64,000 nucleotides of DNA, taken from assembly GCA_030295235.1 (NCBI GenBank), contig AP026130.1, positions 62,001-126,000 of the forward strand, in the 5' to 3' direction. Positions 33,381 through 45,219 of this stretch are shown in pieces (positions within the stretch are counted from its first letter, which is position 1; each line of letters starts with the position of its first letter). The notes beneath the pieces were generated by a model that was given only the letters and a program-made list of their open reading frames with translations, was not told the origin of the DNA and made no database searches. The stretch is from Fistulifera solaris (Eukaryota > Bacillariophyta > Bacillariophyceae > Naviculales > Stauroneidaceae). A program made the translations under genes and the position numbers.

Positions 33381-35883
33381 TTAAAACGGCACATCGCGAA
33401 AACTATCGGGATGAGGCACTTGAACTTTCGAGCCCGCGGACCATCGCGAGTTCGCTGCAGCTGGGCGTCGTGTACGTTTGACTCCTTCCAATCGCGCCGT
33501 GAAACGCTGTTTCAAATCACGAAACCCCATTTCGTCATAAAAAGCTATAATTCGATTTTCATTCATGGGTTCCATCCGTAGCTCACTCACTTGATTTTGA
33601 CCTTCCGGGAAGGTCATGTCCTCTACAGGCAAGTCACCAATAAGGGTCACCAATGCCTTGGAAAGTCGCGCTTGTTCCAAATGCTGCTCTAGTTTCGACC
33701 GCCGCGCCTTTTGCTGCACATCTTCGACATGGTCCAACAGGTACTCCAATGACCCGAATTCTCGGATCAAATCGGCAGCAATTTTCGGGCCAATACCCGG
33801 TACGCCCGGAACATTGTCCGCCACATCGCCTGCCAAAGCCAAAACATCACCCAGCTGCTCGGGCGTAACATTCCACTTTTCCATGACCTGAGTCGAGGTC
33901 ACGCGCTCCATTTTCATCGGATCAATCATATGAACGACCGTCGGACCATCATCTCGAATCAGTTGCATCAAATCCTTGTCACCCGAAAGGATGTGCACGT
34001 CCAGACCTTCGCGTTGCGCCATTCCTGCCAGTGTTGCAATGACATCATCCGCTTCGTAATTCGGTGCTTCAATCATGGGCATACCGTAGGCCAGTCCAGC
34101 TTGTCGAATGAGGCTAAATTGCGGAATCAAATCCATAGGCGCCTCCGCTCGATGTGCCTTGTATTCATTGTAGAGTTCGTGTCGAAAGGTTTTCCCTTTG
34201 GCGTCAAAGACCAATACAATGCGGGGTTGTACTCCTTGTACCATGCGATTCAATATCAATCGGTTTAACATGTTACAGAAACCCATGACAGCACCCGTTG
34301 GCATTCCATCGGATCGATGAATGGGTGGCATGGAATAGTACGCACGGTAGATGTACGCTGAGGCATCAACCAGTAACAGTGGATCACCACTAGCGGGTTT
34401 ACTGAGCTGTTTCTGTCGTCACGGATGACGACGATGAGGGTGGTTTCGCCTGCATTGCGCTTTTCACGCGTGTCCCTTTCACCACGGCTTGTTGTTTCGA
34501 CGATAGATTTCCGAATCTTTTGTTGCAAGCGCCGATATTGCAAAATCAAATCCGCCATGCGATTGCCACTCGCCGCCTTGGCTTCCAAGGCTTCCTTGTT
34601 GGTGGACTCTCCCGGAATCCCAAAGACCGCCAGAGAAACTTGAGAAAGTGAATTGATGTTGAAAGGCTCATTGTTGTTTTGTTGATAAATTTGCTCCGTG
34701 ATTTGTTGCAGTTCCATTTCCAGTACATCCGCAGGAGAACGGGTACCCGTTCCCAAAGAGGCTTGAGCCAATACAGCGCGCTTCTCAGGATCGTTTTTGA
34801 GAAATGTTGATGGTGGAGGCGGAGGTCTTTTTCCAGAAAAGGGAGAAGGTGATGCTGGTATATACGCTGATGGAGTTTGTTTGGAAAAAGTCGGTGGATA
34901 TGAAGCATCTTCGGTTGAAGCGTCAGGTAAAGGGTCACAGCAGCCGGTGTTGGTGACTCCACGACACCTGGCGACTCTGTTGTACTCGTTGCTGTTGTTG
35001 CAGTATTTCTTGCTAATCTATCGATAGTATAGTCATCGCTTTTGTGGTTGTTGCTGTCCTCTAAAGTCATTTGTGCTCCCAAATCATGTAAAAAATCTAG
35101 CAAATCGATAGGTTCGTTGGGTATTTGAATCGGTTTCGGTGGCTGAGAGGATTGCAATTGCGTTTGATTATCGACAGATGGTGTGTTGCCACTCATCGTC
35201 GACCCATCCGAATGAGACTGTTGTTGCTCTGGTAATGTTAATGGCTCTTCGTATTGCGAAGACTCGACGGATGTATTTTCTTTTTCGTTTTGTGCCCGAA
35301 AAGTGAAAAAGTCATAGACAGGAAGATTGTTGATTGTGGATGACGACTGTAGATTCGCTGGCTTTGACTGTGAATTCGTTAACGCTGTAGACGACTGCGG
35401 TGACGAAATAGTACGGATCACAGGAGAGGGTCGCGGAGCTGATACTCGTGATGAAGATTCTCGTGACGGAGCACTCCTTGGTGTCCCTGACGATGATGCG
35501 CTGCTCGTCATCGATGAAATGGGTCTTCCAACGGATTGTTGTTCGTTGGTTGTTTTAACCTTGGGAACCGCTCTTTGTTGCGATTGCCTTTGATTTCGAT
35601 TGTATTCTTCTTCTTGTCGCATCATTTCTTCCATTTCCGCTACATCCGGTTCGTAGTCGTACGCACCACTCAAACCAACTTCCTCTCCATAGCTGTCCCA
35701 TTCGAATGCTGGTCGTCGACGACCTCCGGGCGGAGAAGCAGCAAGAAATGATATTGTTGCTTTGGATCGAAAAGGACGCCTTTTTGTGAAAGAAAAAGCG
35801 AAAGCTCCCTTCGTACTTAACGCAGCAGCAATCATGACATAGAAACAAAAATACAATGAAGAACCACGAAGCAACACTATCAT
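33381..35883 (-). CDS. Plastid-type 5'-3' exonuclease (PolA exonuclease domain) with an upstream PolA-like fragment
   Basis: Adding one base at AAA 34929-34931 and one at TTT 34410-34412 gives 834 residues from Met 35883; a Met at 36060 in the same frame is also possible. The start has a signal peptide then GAFAFSF, a plastid presequence. A long Ser/Gln-rich region follows. Then comes PFNINSLSQVSLAVFG...STNKEALE...LILQYRRLQQKIRK, which resembles part of the bacterial DNA polymerase I polymerase domain. Last is a complete 5'-3' exonuclease: DPLLLVDASAYIYRAYY, YEADDVIATLA, LSGDKDLMQLI and the H3TH segment LAGDVADNVPGVPGIGPK. It likely removes RNA primers or flaps in plastid DNA replication (inference). 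Confidence 0.83.
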
Positions 35884-36491
35884 GGCCGTGTTTAACAGAC
35901 AAACGATATTGTTATTGCATTCAGCAACGCTGACAATAAAGAAAGTTGCGATTACATGCAACAATGAGCAATGAGCTTCTTTTTCTTGCCGCCACATAAA
36001 AACAGAGAACAGCCTCATCACTCGTGTCTGCAATCCAGTCTTGTTGAAAACGAAGTACACGTTGGAGTATAGTAAACAGGACAGTGCAACATGCAGTTCA
36101 GTTTCAACGTAACATAGTGAATGGTTCCCTTACAATGCATCGAACACTAATGTTTAGTGATTTTGGACAACCTGCCCGACGAAATGAAAGTTTCGACAGA
36201 AGCAACCGTTCCAATAATGAAACAATCCTACCTCATGACTAAAAAACATCGAGTCTTGAAGAAATACGGACAAGACTTTTGTTGATAGTAAACTGGAGTA
36301 GGTCTATACTTTTTACTGCAGTGTATGTTTGTCCCGCAAGATGATCCAATCACATTTCATTCTTCACCAGAATAATTCCAACAACAACACACTTGTCCAC
36401 CATCGCAACGCTTCCACATTTACCTGCTACCATAAAAACACAATTGAAAGCAGCATTTCTATTCATCACTCTCTTTGTTGTATTTCTCTCG

Positions 36492-36820
36492 ATGATGAAG
36501 TCCTTCGCGTTTCTTTTCCGGCAACAACGATTCTCGTGGCCATCGCTGGTAGCAGTCTGGCCGTGGCGAAGGAGGAACAGTCGTACCTATCGGCTCTCGG
36601 ACCGGATCGCGAGTTAGGACTTTATTTTCAGAACTGTGACACCTTTCTTTCTTGTGGAAGGAATGAAGGAGCATACCAAGTTTGCTACTACGGCATGACA
36701 CTCGACGCGGAGCCTCGGACACTGTGCTGGGTAAACACGCCCGCTCGTAACTTTGTGGCGAATACCCTCCGTCTGGTTCGTCGCCTCCGTTGTGGTGGCT
36801 GTGATAGTGTGAGTATTTAA
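36492..36820 (+). CDS. Small secreted cysteine-containing protein (one 1-base frame change)
   Basis: Adding one T in the T4 run at 36514-36517 joins MMKSFAFLF to the frame that continues PATTILVAIAGSSLAVAKEEQ, completing a signal peptide. The protein is 109 residues. The mature part has cysteines in QNCDTFLSC, QVCYYG, TLCW and RCGGC. The frame is open upstream to 36393 as well. The last codons read ...GCDS and then GTGAGT, a possible splice donor, so a second exon after an acceptor near 36905 is possible but I could not settle its frame. Family unknown. Confidence 0.5.
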
Positions 36821-37255
36821 TGGAACAATTTATAGTATTGATTCTGTTATTCAATAAGGAAGCGCTCTCAATCAGCATTTATTGTCAACTCTCTCATTCC
36901 TCTAGAGCCGATGTTGCTTATAGAGATGAAACAAATGAAAGCAGAGTCGATTGTGGATTTGTAGTCGGCTTCCCATATGTGTCGCGTCTGGCTGGTTCTT
37001 AATAGCCGTACAGAGCCACGAAACATCGGCCGTGTGTTGAAATGCTTCTTCAAAGGTACAAAGAGTATTTAGCATCAAGCGTGTTGCACTGAACTCATAC
37101 ACAAAACTATCCTTCGTTGCAAGATACCAACATAGGAAATCAACAAAACTTTGGGAGTCAACAACTGATCTTCTGCACCTTTCCTGGCATTTGTTGTTAG
37201 CCAACAAGCTCTGGAATGCAGATCCGCCTTGTTTTGTCTTCTCGTTGTTGGGTTT
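36821..37255. other. Intergenic region, no gene seen
   Basis: About 430 bases between convergent genes. It may include a terminal exon of the small secreted protein, with a CTCATTCCTCTAG acceptor-like site ending at 36905. Nothing firm. Confidence 0.3.
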
Positions 37256-38004
37256 CTACCGCTGCAAAAGCGTTTGTAATATTTGCTGCTGCTCAAGAAT
37301 CATTATCTCTATCTGTAGTTCCTCTTCTTTGGTCCATTTACAATAACTGCTGTTTCCTGGTGTCTTTCGTCGTCGTTTCTGTAGATCGGAATCATCATCG
37401 CTGGCCATAGCGGGCCGTTTCTTTTTCATTTTGGACGAAGACAAGCGACTTCGCAAAGCATGGCTAACCTTTTCACGCGCAAACTCCATATCGACTTCAC
37501 GATACAAATGGGTTTCGGTGTCTTTGATGAGAAAGCTAGCGAGAGAAAAAGAAATTTGGGTGAGAGTTGCGACGCACATAGTTATCAGACAGTACTCAAA
37601 TCAGTATGCGAGAACACCTACCGAGAAGGACAGGGCCCGTTACACAATGCTTGCACAACTTCGGCCGTGATGCGTGCCTTGTCGTCCCGCTTGACGGTGC
37701 TTTGATATTCCTCTCGACGCGCCAAAATCATGCGACGGAATTTCTGATTCCCCGCGTGTGCGCAAATGCTTTTGCCACGTCCGCAGACGATATCGTGCTC
37801 GCTGGGCTGCGAGAACCACATTTGTGGGTCCGTTCTTGTCGGTTCGATGGTGGTTGATGTCGATGATGGGTGCGAAAGAATTGTCGATGGTCGAGCCGTC
37901 GAAATGAAAGTAGATGAGGATGCGGTCGGAAGTTTCTCTTGCAAATGAGACGACGACGTCGATGAAACTGACAAATAACTTGTCGACGAGTCGGTATCTT
38001 CCAT
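37256..38004 (-). CDS. DUF6824-domain protein (2 exons)
   Basis: Exons 38004-37622 and 37535-37256 flank an 86-bp intron (GTAGGTG donor, CTCTCGCTAG acceptor) and give 220 residues. After a Ser/Thr-rich N-terminus comes the DUF6824 domain typical of diatoms: DIVCGRGKSICAHAGNQKFR, the basic/helical RREEYQSTVKRDDKARITAEVVQAL, then across the splice RFLIKDTETHLYREVDME and EKVSHALRSRL. The intron is well supported because it restores the conserved 'RFL' end of the domain. The C-terminus is basic and ends with a short coiled coil (EEELQIEIMILEQQQILQTLLQ). Function is unknown; nuclear location is a guess from the KKKRP and KRRRK clusters. Confidence 0.85.
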
Positions 38005-38162
38005 GCTTAGTTGATTCTAATAATGATTGCCGACAATATTGTGGCTTTTTTTTTGACGTGTTTGTTTTTGATTTTTATTGTTGCGTCGTTTCGTTTTGAA
38101 CCACTTTGACGGACTATTATGTGGAGTGTACAATGCCTTTCGTGACGGTTTCATTCACGACT

Positions 38163-38332
38163 CCAGATAGTCTGGGGGACGTTGTTTTCACGTCTCCAGA
38201 TAATCTGGGGGTGAGGAGTTTTCAACTGTCCAGATAATCTTGGGGCGCGTTGTTTTACGTCTCCAGTTAATCTGGGGAAGCGACGTATTGACCTGTCCAG
38301 ATAATCTGGGCGTGCGGTTTTTTCACATCTGG
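38163..38332. repeat. Array of five CCAGATAATCTGG palindromes with a 33-34 bp period
   Basis: Cores begin at 38163, 38196, 38230, 38263 and 38297 (steps 33, 34, 33, 34). A half site CATCTGGGG follows at about 38327. Inter-core sequences of about 20 bases are related to each other (G-rich start, then GTTTTCA or GTTTTAC, then CGTCT or CTGT). It lies upstream of the DUF6824 gene start (38004, minus strand) and downstream of the next minus-strand gene. Confidence 0.9.
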
Positions 38333-38490
38333 GGTTTCATGCATTTTTCCCTCCGCTTATTATTCGCTTTATTATTTGACCGAGCGCAGCTCTTCATTTT
38401 TACAGTCTACATCAAGACGCGGCTGTCTCATTTAATTATTAATGTGAATGTATAGAAACTAATGTTAAATTTCGGGCCAGCGGCGTGGAC

Positions 38491-39927
38491 TCAGAGATTA
38501 TATAGATGAAGTTGGGCATACAGTTTGGGTGCGTCAATGCTGCCTCGGAGAAAAGGAATACCCATAAAGACACCGACACCTGCGGCCATCGTGAATGACG
38601 TGCAAACCATCAAAAGACTGAGGACAGCAATATAAGCCAAAAGCCACCAAACCGATCCAAGGAGGCGCGACAAGACACCATTTCGGGGGGCAGCAAGAAC
38701 TTCTTCAGTAGCCGTATCATTGCTGTCAAATACATCCATGTCTCGCGGAAGATGCGGAATACTTGTCACACGCAGAGGAAGACGCATATGATTTGGATCA
38801 AACTGGAAATTCAACGCGTGCAGACACAAGTAGCGTTTCGTCGGGAGTCGTCCGTGGTAACCTTTCACTGGTATGATGAATGTTGTGAGCAACGAAAAAA
38901 CATAAACAATAACAACACATCACTTACTCCGCTGTCGCTCAACCCATTTTCCGAATTCAGTATCGACAGGAACACGTGTATGTCCGTGTACTTGGTGAAA
39001 ACGGAACAACAAAGTCATGTTTTTCTCCCAAGTCTCGTCCGAGTCGTCTTCTTTTTGAATTTGAAGTGAGCTTTCAACAAAACATTAATCTTGGCTGTCG
39101 ACATCAGGTCATCCTCGAAATCCGCTAAGAAATGGGAGACGTGAGCATCATGGGGGCTGTCGTGGGCTGCTTTAATAAGAAGTTCACTTACTTTTCTGAC
39201 GCAAGACTCATTCACCGAGTTCGGAGTCGCTTTCTTTTATAGTTTTGAGATCCAGCGGACCGCGAGCTTCAACCATTTTGTAAAAGCGTTCGAGCAGGTC
39301 ATTCCAAGTCCTATTCTCGCCCACCTCGGACAAGAAGATGTTGTCTTGTGGAAAACCTGGTTGAGTGTCAGAGCGTGACGGCACCATCGATCGCGACGAC
39401 GCCTCGGACACGGAACCTTGATTGTTTGACGCTGTCTGGTGACCAACAGATTCACGCCGGAACGACTCTGGGATGTCGATTTGGTTTGGAACCATCCCGT
39501 CGTCACGGTTTACTCGACTTGGTGCTCCCGATCGTACACTGGTTTTCTCCTCTTCGGCGTGGAGCTGTGCATCTTGGATCTCATTCTCGTTGTTTTCGTG
39601 GCTTGCCGGCTCTACATCCTGTAGCTGATGGACAACGCTCTTGCTCTCTTCATGCTCTTCTTTTCCAGCATCTCCGCTTTGAGACTCTTCGCACAAATCG
39701 ATGACTGGGCTACCTTCTGCGGGAGGTGAGCTTTTGCGTTTCTTTGGAGGCGAGTCGTCGTCATCGGAAACTCCCAAAAGAATTCGACGACGACGTTTGA
39801 TTGGCCGGGATGGTGGGAATGATGAAATGCTGACATCCTCGTCTTCGTCTGAGTTGTAGGAACGGATAGACTTATTCATTGCCTCCTCTTGCTCCGTGAG
39901 TGTTTTGCTTCTCGGTTTGCGAGACAT
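38491..39927 (-). CDS. Helicase-associated-domain protein with a C-terminal membrane segment (3 exons)
   Basis: Model: exons 39927-39216, 39124-38928 and 38867-38491, with introns of 91 and 60 bp. One base is added to the A5 run (T5 on the plus strand at 39052-39056). All phases then agree and give 428 residues. The N-terminal 240 residues are acidic and basic low-complexity sequence with a KRRRR nuclear-signal-like cluster. Exons 2-3 encode one helicase-associated (HA) domain: ETWEKNMTLLFRFHQVHGHT, VPVDTEFGKWVERQR, then LPTKRYLCLHALNFQF. HA domains are thought to bind nucleic acid. Unexpectedly, the C-terminus has one or two hydrophobic helices (SVWWLLAYIAVLSLLMVC). The first intron uses a weak donor (GTGAATG) because the better one nearby would leave a stop in frame, so exon 1 may be a separate gene. 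Confidence 0.6.
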
Positions 39928-40304
39928 TCTATCTGCGGTTGATGGTAGACAAAGACAAACAAGCCGTCAGTTGCATCAAAGCAAATGAATGAGACCTGTT
40001 CTCAAACACCCCAATGAGGAAGAGAACCACAAAATCGTTGCACCAAAACGCCTCGCACGAAAATCCTACGGCTACGTACAATGTAGTATAAAAAATAAAA
40101 GAGTATCGTTAACTCTCTCTCTAGAGCTAGCAGAGAGCTCTCTAGAGTATTTGACGACGCAGTGGTAACGAATATTGGAAGGTATATATCGCGATCGCGA
40201 AATGCTCGATGCACGCAGCAGCCAAACTGTGAAATGATGAACTGCTGAAAAGAATATGGTATCTTTTTCTTATTATTACTTCATCACTTCATTCTACGAA
40301 AAAT
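39928..40304. other. Intergenic region with a CTCTCTAGAGCT inverted repeat
   Basis: At about 40114-40150, CTCTCTCTAGAGCTAGCAG is followed by AGAGCTCTCTAGAG, an imperfect inverted repeat. This is the 3' flank of the cyclase-PDE gene and 5' flank of the HA-domain gene. No gene is seen. Confidence 0.5.
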
Positions 40305-43300
40305 TTACTTTGATTTGGTGCCGTATTTCTTGTGCGCGGCTTCGACCATGCCAGCGACGACTTCCATGCCGCGCGATTCCCATTCCTGACGGTTCTTTTC
40401 CGCATAATTCAAATATTCATCGCTGGAAACCCCAAAGACACCGCACTCGCGCAACTTCTTCGCCAAGGGAATAATGTAAAAGTCAAAGAAGCCGATTTCT
40501 CCCTTATACCAGTTGTCTGATGGATCGGTGGCGGAGCGACCTTGAATGTAGGCGCTGTACAATTCTTCGAACAATCGTTCATTCCATTTGCGGTAAATGT
40601 GCCAGTGTTGCATTGTGTGCGAGACATCTGAGGCTTGAATCAAGTGCTCAATGACAATGGTTGCCTTGCGATCGACGGCGTCTTTCAGTGACTCTTCGAC
40701 GTTGTCCCCAGCAAAAGCCTTTTCCCAGCGTTTGTTGCGAAGGCACTTCAGGTCCTTGTCCATAATGTCAGTGGCCATGACCGAGTTGACCACCAGTTGA
40801 CGGAAACGCACGCGCTCATATTCTGTAGGACAGATCGCCAGTCGCAAGTCGTTGAAATTGTTGTCTTGGAGCAACTCCCACGATAAATCGACCGAGTTCT
40901 GTTCGGCAATACTCTTCTCGCGGTAGTATTTGGCGAGCTGAGGATTTTCAACAATCAACTGTGTGTTGGGGACACCGACGTGGTCGACATCATGAATCAA
41001 AGCCGAAAAGACACAGGCAAACTGCGTGAGCGGATCCGATGTAATACCGTACGTGTAATCGTGAAGAGTCGATTCCAAGTCGCTGTTTGTCGCGTCGACA
41101 TCGGGAGTTACAATTCGAGAAAGGAGCTTGACGACCGACATGGTCACATGTGACGCATGTTCAAAGTTGTGGAATGGGTTGTTACGATACATGGAAGCAA
41201 TCGCCGAAACGTATTCGCGGAGTTGATCCATGACGACCTTGCTGAGTTCTTCTTCTTTGCTTTCGTTGTTCTTGCATTTCTTGAAGACAGGCATGCGGAT
41301 GATCTCTTGTACTTCGTCCAAAGGCGTCGTTGCTATTTTGGAGAAACTCATATGGCGGATAGATTCCTGAGTGCTCAAGATATCCTTGCGACGCGCAATG
41401 ATGTTCTTCAGCAAGGACGCGAGAACTTCGACATTCCATTTAACAAGACGATCTGTTTTCTCATCCAAAACGGGGGCCATGGCGTCATGAGGTGCGCCAT
41501 CAATGTGGTTTTCATCGTATTCTCCAGACCCGTCGGTTTCGCTGGACGCGTTTTCACTTCGAGCTTGGTTCGATGCTTTGGTTGTGACGAGCCAGTATGT
41601 CTGCAGCTCGCCCTTTCCTTTGCGACAACAGTCTCTTCGCGCGGAGCCACCCAGTGTTCTTTGCCTGCCGCTATCAACAATCTGGCAGTTTCTTGAGACA
41701 TGTGAATCTTTCCAGGGAGTCCATTCGATTCCATTCTGCTGGCTGTGTTCATCGTGTCACCAAACAGCTGGAATCGAGAACGCTCGCCACGAAGAACACC
41801 GGCCGTCACCGGACCGCTGTGCAAGCCGACACGCATTTGCAGTTCGGTCGTATCAGGACCAAGAAGCACTTCTAGTTTGCGCGTCAATATATCCATCTTT
41901 TGAACGCAATCCAACGCAAAGCGACACATTGCCACTGCGTGGTCTTTTCGAGGATCTGGCAGCCCGGTCACAGCGACATAACAATCACCCACGGTCTCGA
42001 CCTTGAAAACGCGACGAGCCTTGGCGATATCGTCCATTGCCTTGTAAATGGTTTCCAACAAGATAAAGACTTGCGTTGGTTCTCGCATGGAACTCCAGGC
42101 AGTGAAACCTGACAAAAAAGAAAGCAAACAGCAGCAATGGAAGGTTAAATAAAGGAATACTGTAAGACCTGTAGCTCGCTCGTATCACTTCGCTTTCGCA
42201 TTTGGTACCTACCTGCCAGATCTAAGGTTTGATATGACATCAAAAGATGAAACAAGGAGTTAAAGATGCGCATGATGGACAACGACTCGCTCTTCGCAAG
42301 CTCTTCAGTATTTTTAGTGCTTACCTGCGAAGAGAACTGTGGTTTCTGGAAAAAGATCAGCAATAGGCTTGGTCTTGTACATGTACTGGTCGTTTTCATC
42401 ACCGCCACCAGCCGCTTCGTTGTCTTCGTCATTTCCAGTTGATAGATACGATTTCAAACGACTTTTTCCGTTGAGCGCCTTCTTTTCGTCGCTTTCATCT
42501 TTGGCTTGGGCAAAGATGCGGTCGCGCACGTTGGAAGGAAAAAGGGATGATACAATTCGCGTTGGTTTGGGTCATTGCAACTAGCATTTTACGATTTCGT
42601 CGACCGACAAAGCGGTCAAACATAAGAAAAGCCGTTATCATGAACGCAAAGGCAAACACAAGCATTGTCGTTGCTTGGACAGGATTCGATGAGTGGTACC
42701 GTTCTGCAAACGCTGCGGTTGGATACACGTGAAGGTAAAGAGACAGTGACCTTCGACAGATGCAAACTCCTCTTCGGTCAAACCATCTTCGAGTTCAAAA
42801 AGGGGATGATCTCTTCCATGTGATTGTAATGGGTATCATGCAGATCACCCGGACCTATATATGTGACCTGAAGCAGAGTGGTGCGTCAGTGCAATTTTTC
42901 ATCCTATGCAGGCCACACTTCTATTGATAGCAACTTACCGATGTTCCTTGTAGAGTGTATGTGAACGACTGATTGCAGCTGTTCTTTAGAACCGCAATAA
43001 TGTCGGAAGCTCCTTCGGGTAGTAGATTCACCATGTTTGAATCCCAAAAAAATATGCTGTATACTTTCCCGGCAATCTTTGCAGTGTCTAGGTCTAACAA
43101 GCTGTCAAACACGGGATGGCCAATGGCACAGACTGGGGGGAAATTTTCAGTTCCGGGCAGTGGTTCAAGTACTTCCGACATGACGGCCCGTCGGAATGTT
43201 TCAATTGCATTATTACTCGTGTTCGCCCCATATCCATAGCTATCAAAGTTGATCTCATAAGTGGAACGCACTGGAGGAGAGGCTTGCCAACGTGGACCCC

Positions 43301-44036
43301 ATGGCCCTTCACTTGTGGGGAGAAATGGCAATGGACTTTTGATTGAATAATCGGTACTTGAATGGTTGAACCATTCTTCCGTGAAATTGTGGCCGGGTTC
43401 AGCGAGGAAGAGTGCGATCGAGTCGTTGTACCAACCGATGTTTTCAGTTGCGTACGCATTGAATGCGTCACGCTGTTCCACCCTCAACCGTTGGACTCCA
43501 AACAACCTCAAGGATACCTGACATCTCCCTGGCTTGCCCGCCGATGACTTCGAATAAGTCAACCGTGACGAATGGGAAGGTTTCATTTTTTTCGACGGCG
43601 GCTTTCGTGACCTGTCCTGCAACCAGTGCGCCCGCATTGAAAACATCATGAACTTGAGATTCAACAGCGTTTCGGATTGCTGCGACAAAGAATTCGTACT
43701 GCCAGACAATTTGTTGGTTACAAAGCGACGACAAAACTTAACAGTGGGGGCGAAAGTGAAAAACGCCTTACTTACGCTGTCTTCAAATTCGTCAATGTCC
43801 TGGGCTTGTAGGAGGCGAAAAGTGATCGTCGACACTGCTACAGACACTGCAACAAGGATTAGGAGGGTGAAAATTCGCCACATTTGGACACCCCTCGTCT
43901 CACGACGGGTCAGCTCCGCGATTGCTTCTTCTTCGGCTTTTTCCTGGTCGTTTGTGTCCATGCCAGAGGATTGAAGATCATCGTCGGATGATTCACCGCC
44001 GTCAACGCTCCATGAATGATCACTGTCTTCGATCAT
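40305..44036 (-). CDS. Membrane-bound nucleotide cyclase fused to a 3',5'-cyclic nucleotide phosphodiesterase
   Basis: Exons 44036-43776, 43698-42939, 42867-42325, 42221-42213 (9 nt) and 42108-40305. With five 1-base corrections (near 43491, 42803, 42738, 42555 and 41617) the protein is 1125 residues. Domain order: acidic cytosolic N-terminus, first membrane helix (MWRIFTLLILVAVSVAVSTI), a large extracellular sensor region, second helix (MLVFAFAFMITAFLMF), class III cyclase, and C-terminal PDEase_I. The cyclase has the metal-binding LFADLAGFTAWSS, KVETVGDCYVAV and FGDTMNTASRMES. The Glu in KVETVGD is guanylate-type, but Gln in FQLFGD replaces the usual guanylate Cys, so the nucleotide is uncertain. 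The PDE has HNFEHASHV and HDVDH metal ligands. One protein thus makes and breaks cAMP or cGMP. The architecture is known from diatoms. Confidence 0.9.
42213..42221 (-). other. 9-nt micro-exon of the cyclase gene
   Basis: ATCTGGCAG, between a CAAACCTTAG acceptor and a GTAGGTACC donor. Phase 1 on both sides, it supplies three residues (D-L-A region) of the catalytic LFADLAGFT motif, including the metal-binding Asp. Without it the frame would still hold but the active site would lose DLA. Flanking introns are 103 and 104 bp. Confidence 0.85.
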
Positions 44037-44568
44037 TGTCGATGTTCTTGTTATTCGTATTTGTTGCCCTGTTGCAAATCAATTTTGCTCGAAAATGAGC
44101 ACAATTTTGTGGTTGGACCAAGTCGCTTGTGCCCTGGCCTCATCGTGACCGGGTTTGGCTGCGGACGAGTGCGGATTTGTTTGGGCTTTTTGATGACTGT
44201 CATAATTCGCCATAATTCTGGCTTATATCGGCTACAAATTATGTAGAAGAATATGTAGAAGACAGTGATATTCCGGAAAAGTCGGGATGAGGCCGAATTC
44301 TGAGTTCTGAGAGCTGGATCTGAGATCTGAGAGACAGTTCACAGTTCTTGAAGTCGCAAGTCGCAAGGTTTACTCCTACTCCGTATTGTTTATTGTTTAT
44401 TGTCAAATGGTCCATGCCACGTTTGGGTATTTCGTTTACAGTTACCCGTTACAAATTACGGAGTACAGCATTGCAGCTTACAGCTTAGAGCTGACGTGTA
44501 CATAGTTCCTCCGAAATCTGGAGTAATTTACTGTACAGAATCCTAACCGGCCGATCGACAATCGACAA

Positions 44569-44637
44569 GCGGTGATGAGTGATAAGTGATGAGTGATGAG
44601 CTCATCAGTGATGAGTGATGAGTAATGAGTAATGACT
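44569..44637. repeat. Imperfect GTGATGA minisatellite
   Basis: Seven- to eight-base units GTGATGA, GTGATAA and GTAATGA are repeated about nine times, with an inversion in the middle (GTGATGAGCTCATCA). Likely replication-slippage DNA. Confidence 0.8.
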
Positions 44638-45219
44638 CTCTTTGGGCCTTGGGCCATTGATAGGGTGGAGGGTGGCATTGGCCCTCGAGCTGCGACTGTC
44701 CGCGAGACTCATAGTTTTTTTTATTAAAAGTGAATACCTGGTAGCTGGTAGTGACGCGCGTAACTCGTAACGGACATGAAAAGGGAAGCTTGAAGCTTCG
44801 TGCGTAGCGCGTTAGCGCTTAGCTTGCCCTCGAAGCTCGAAGCATGAACCTATTATTTTTAAAAATAAAGAGTAAATAATAAAGAATGAGGAAACGTGGC
44901 ACGTGCTGGGAGTTTTTTGTCTTCTTGTCTTGCGGCGAAAAGGCGAAGTCGAAACAAAAAAGCATTAAGTAAGACGTAAGACTGACTCAGGATTACTAAA
45001 AGGTCTTTTGGCAATTTCCATGAAACTACTCTGACCTCTGACTGTGGGCCGTGAACCGTGAACCGTGAACAGACAACAGACGGGCAATGCGGAGAGTGCG
45101 GAGTGCGGAGAAGTCCGATTGATTGATTGACAATCTTTGAAACTTGTAATCTGAGCTGGGAGCTGGGAGTTTTTAGTCGCTATTCGCCAGATTCCCGATC
45201 TCACCTTATCACCTATCAG

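Noticed and set aside
38163-38332. CRISPR-like array (short palindromic repeat with ~20-base spacers)
   Set aside because: Diatom nuclear setting, repeats only 13 bases, spacers similar to one another, no cas genes. It is a 33-bp tandem repeat.
44478-45204. Open frames within the simple-repeat region at 44.5-45.2 kb
   Set aside because: They are translations of GTGATGA and GTGAACC-type slippage repeats.
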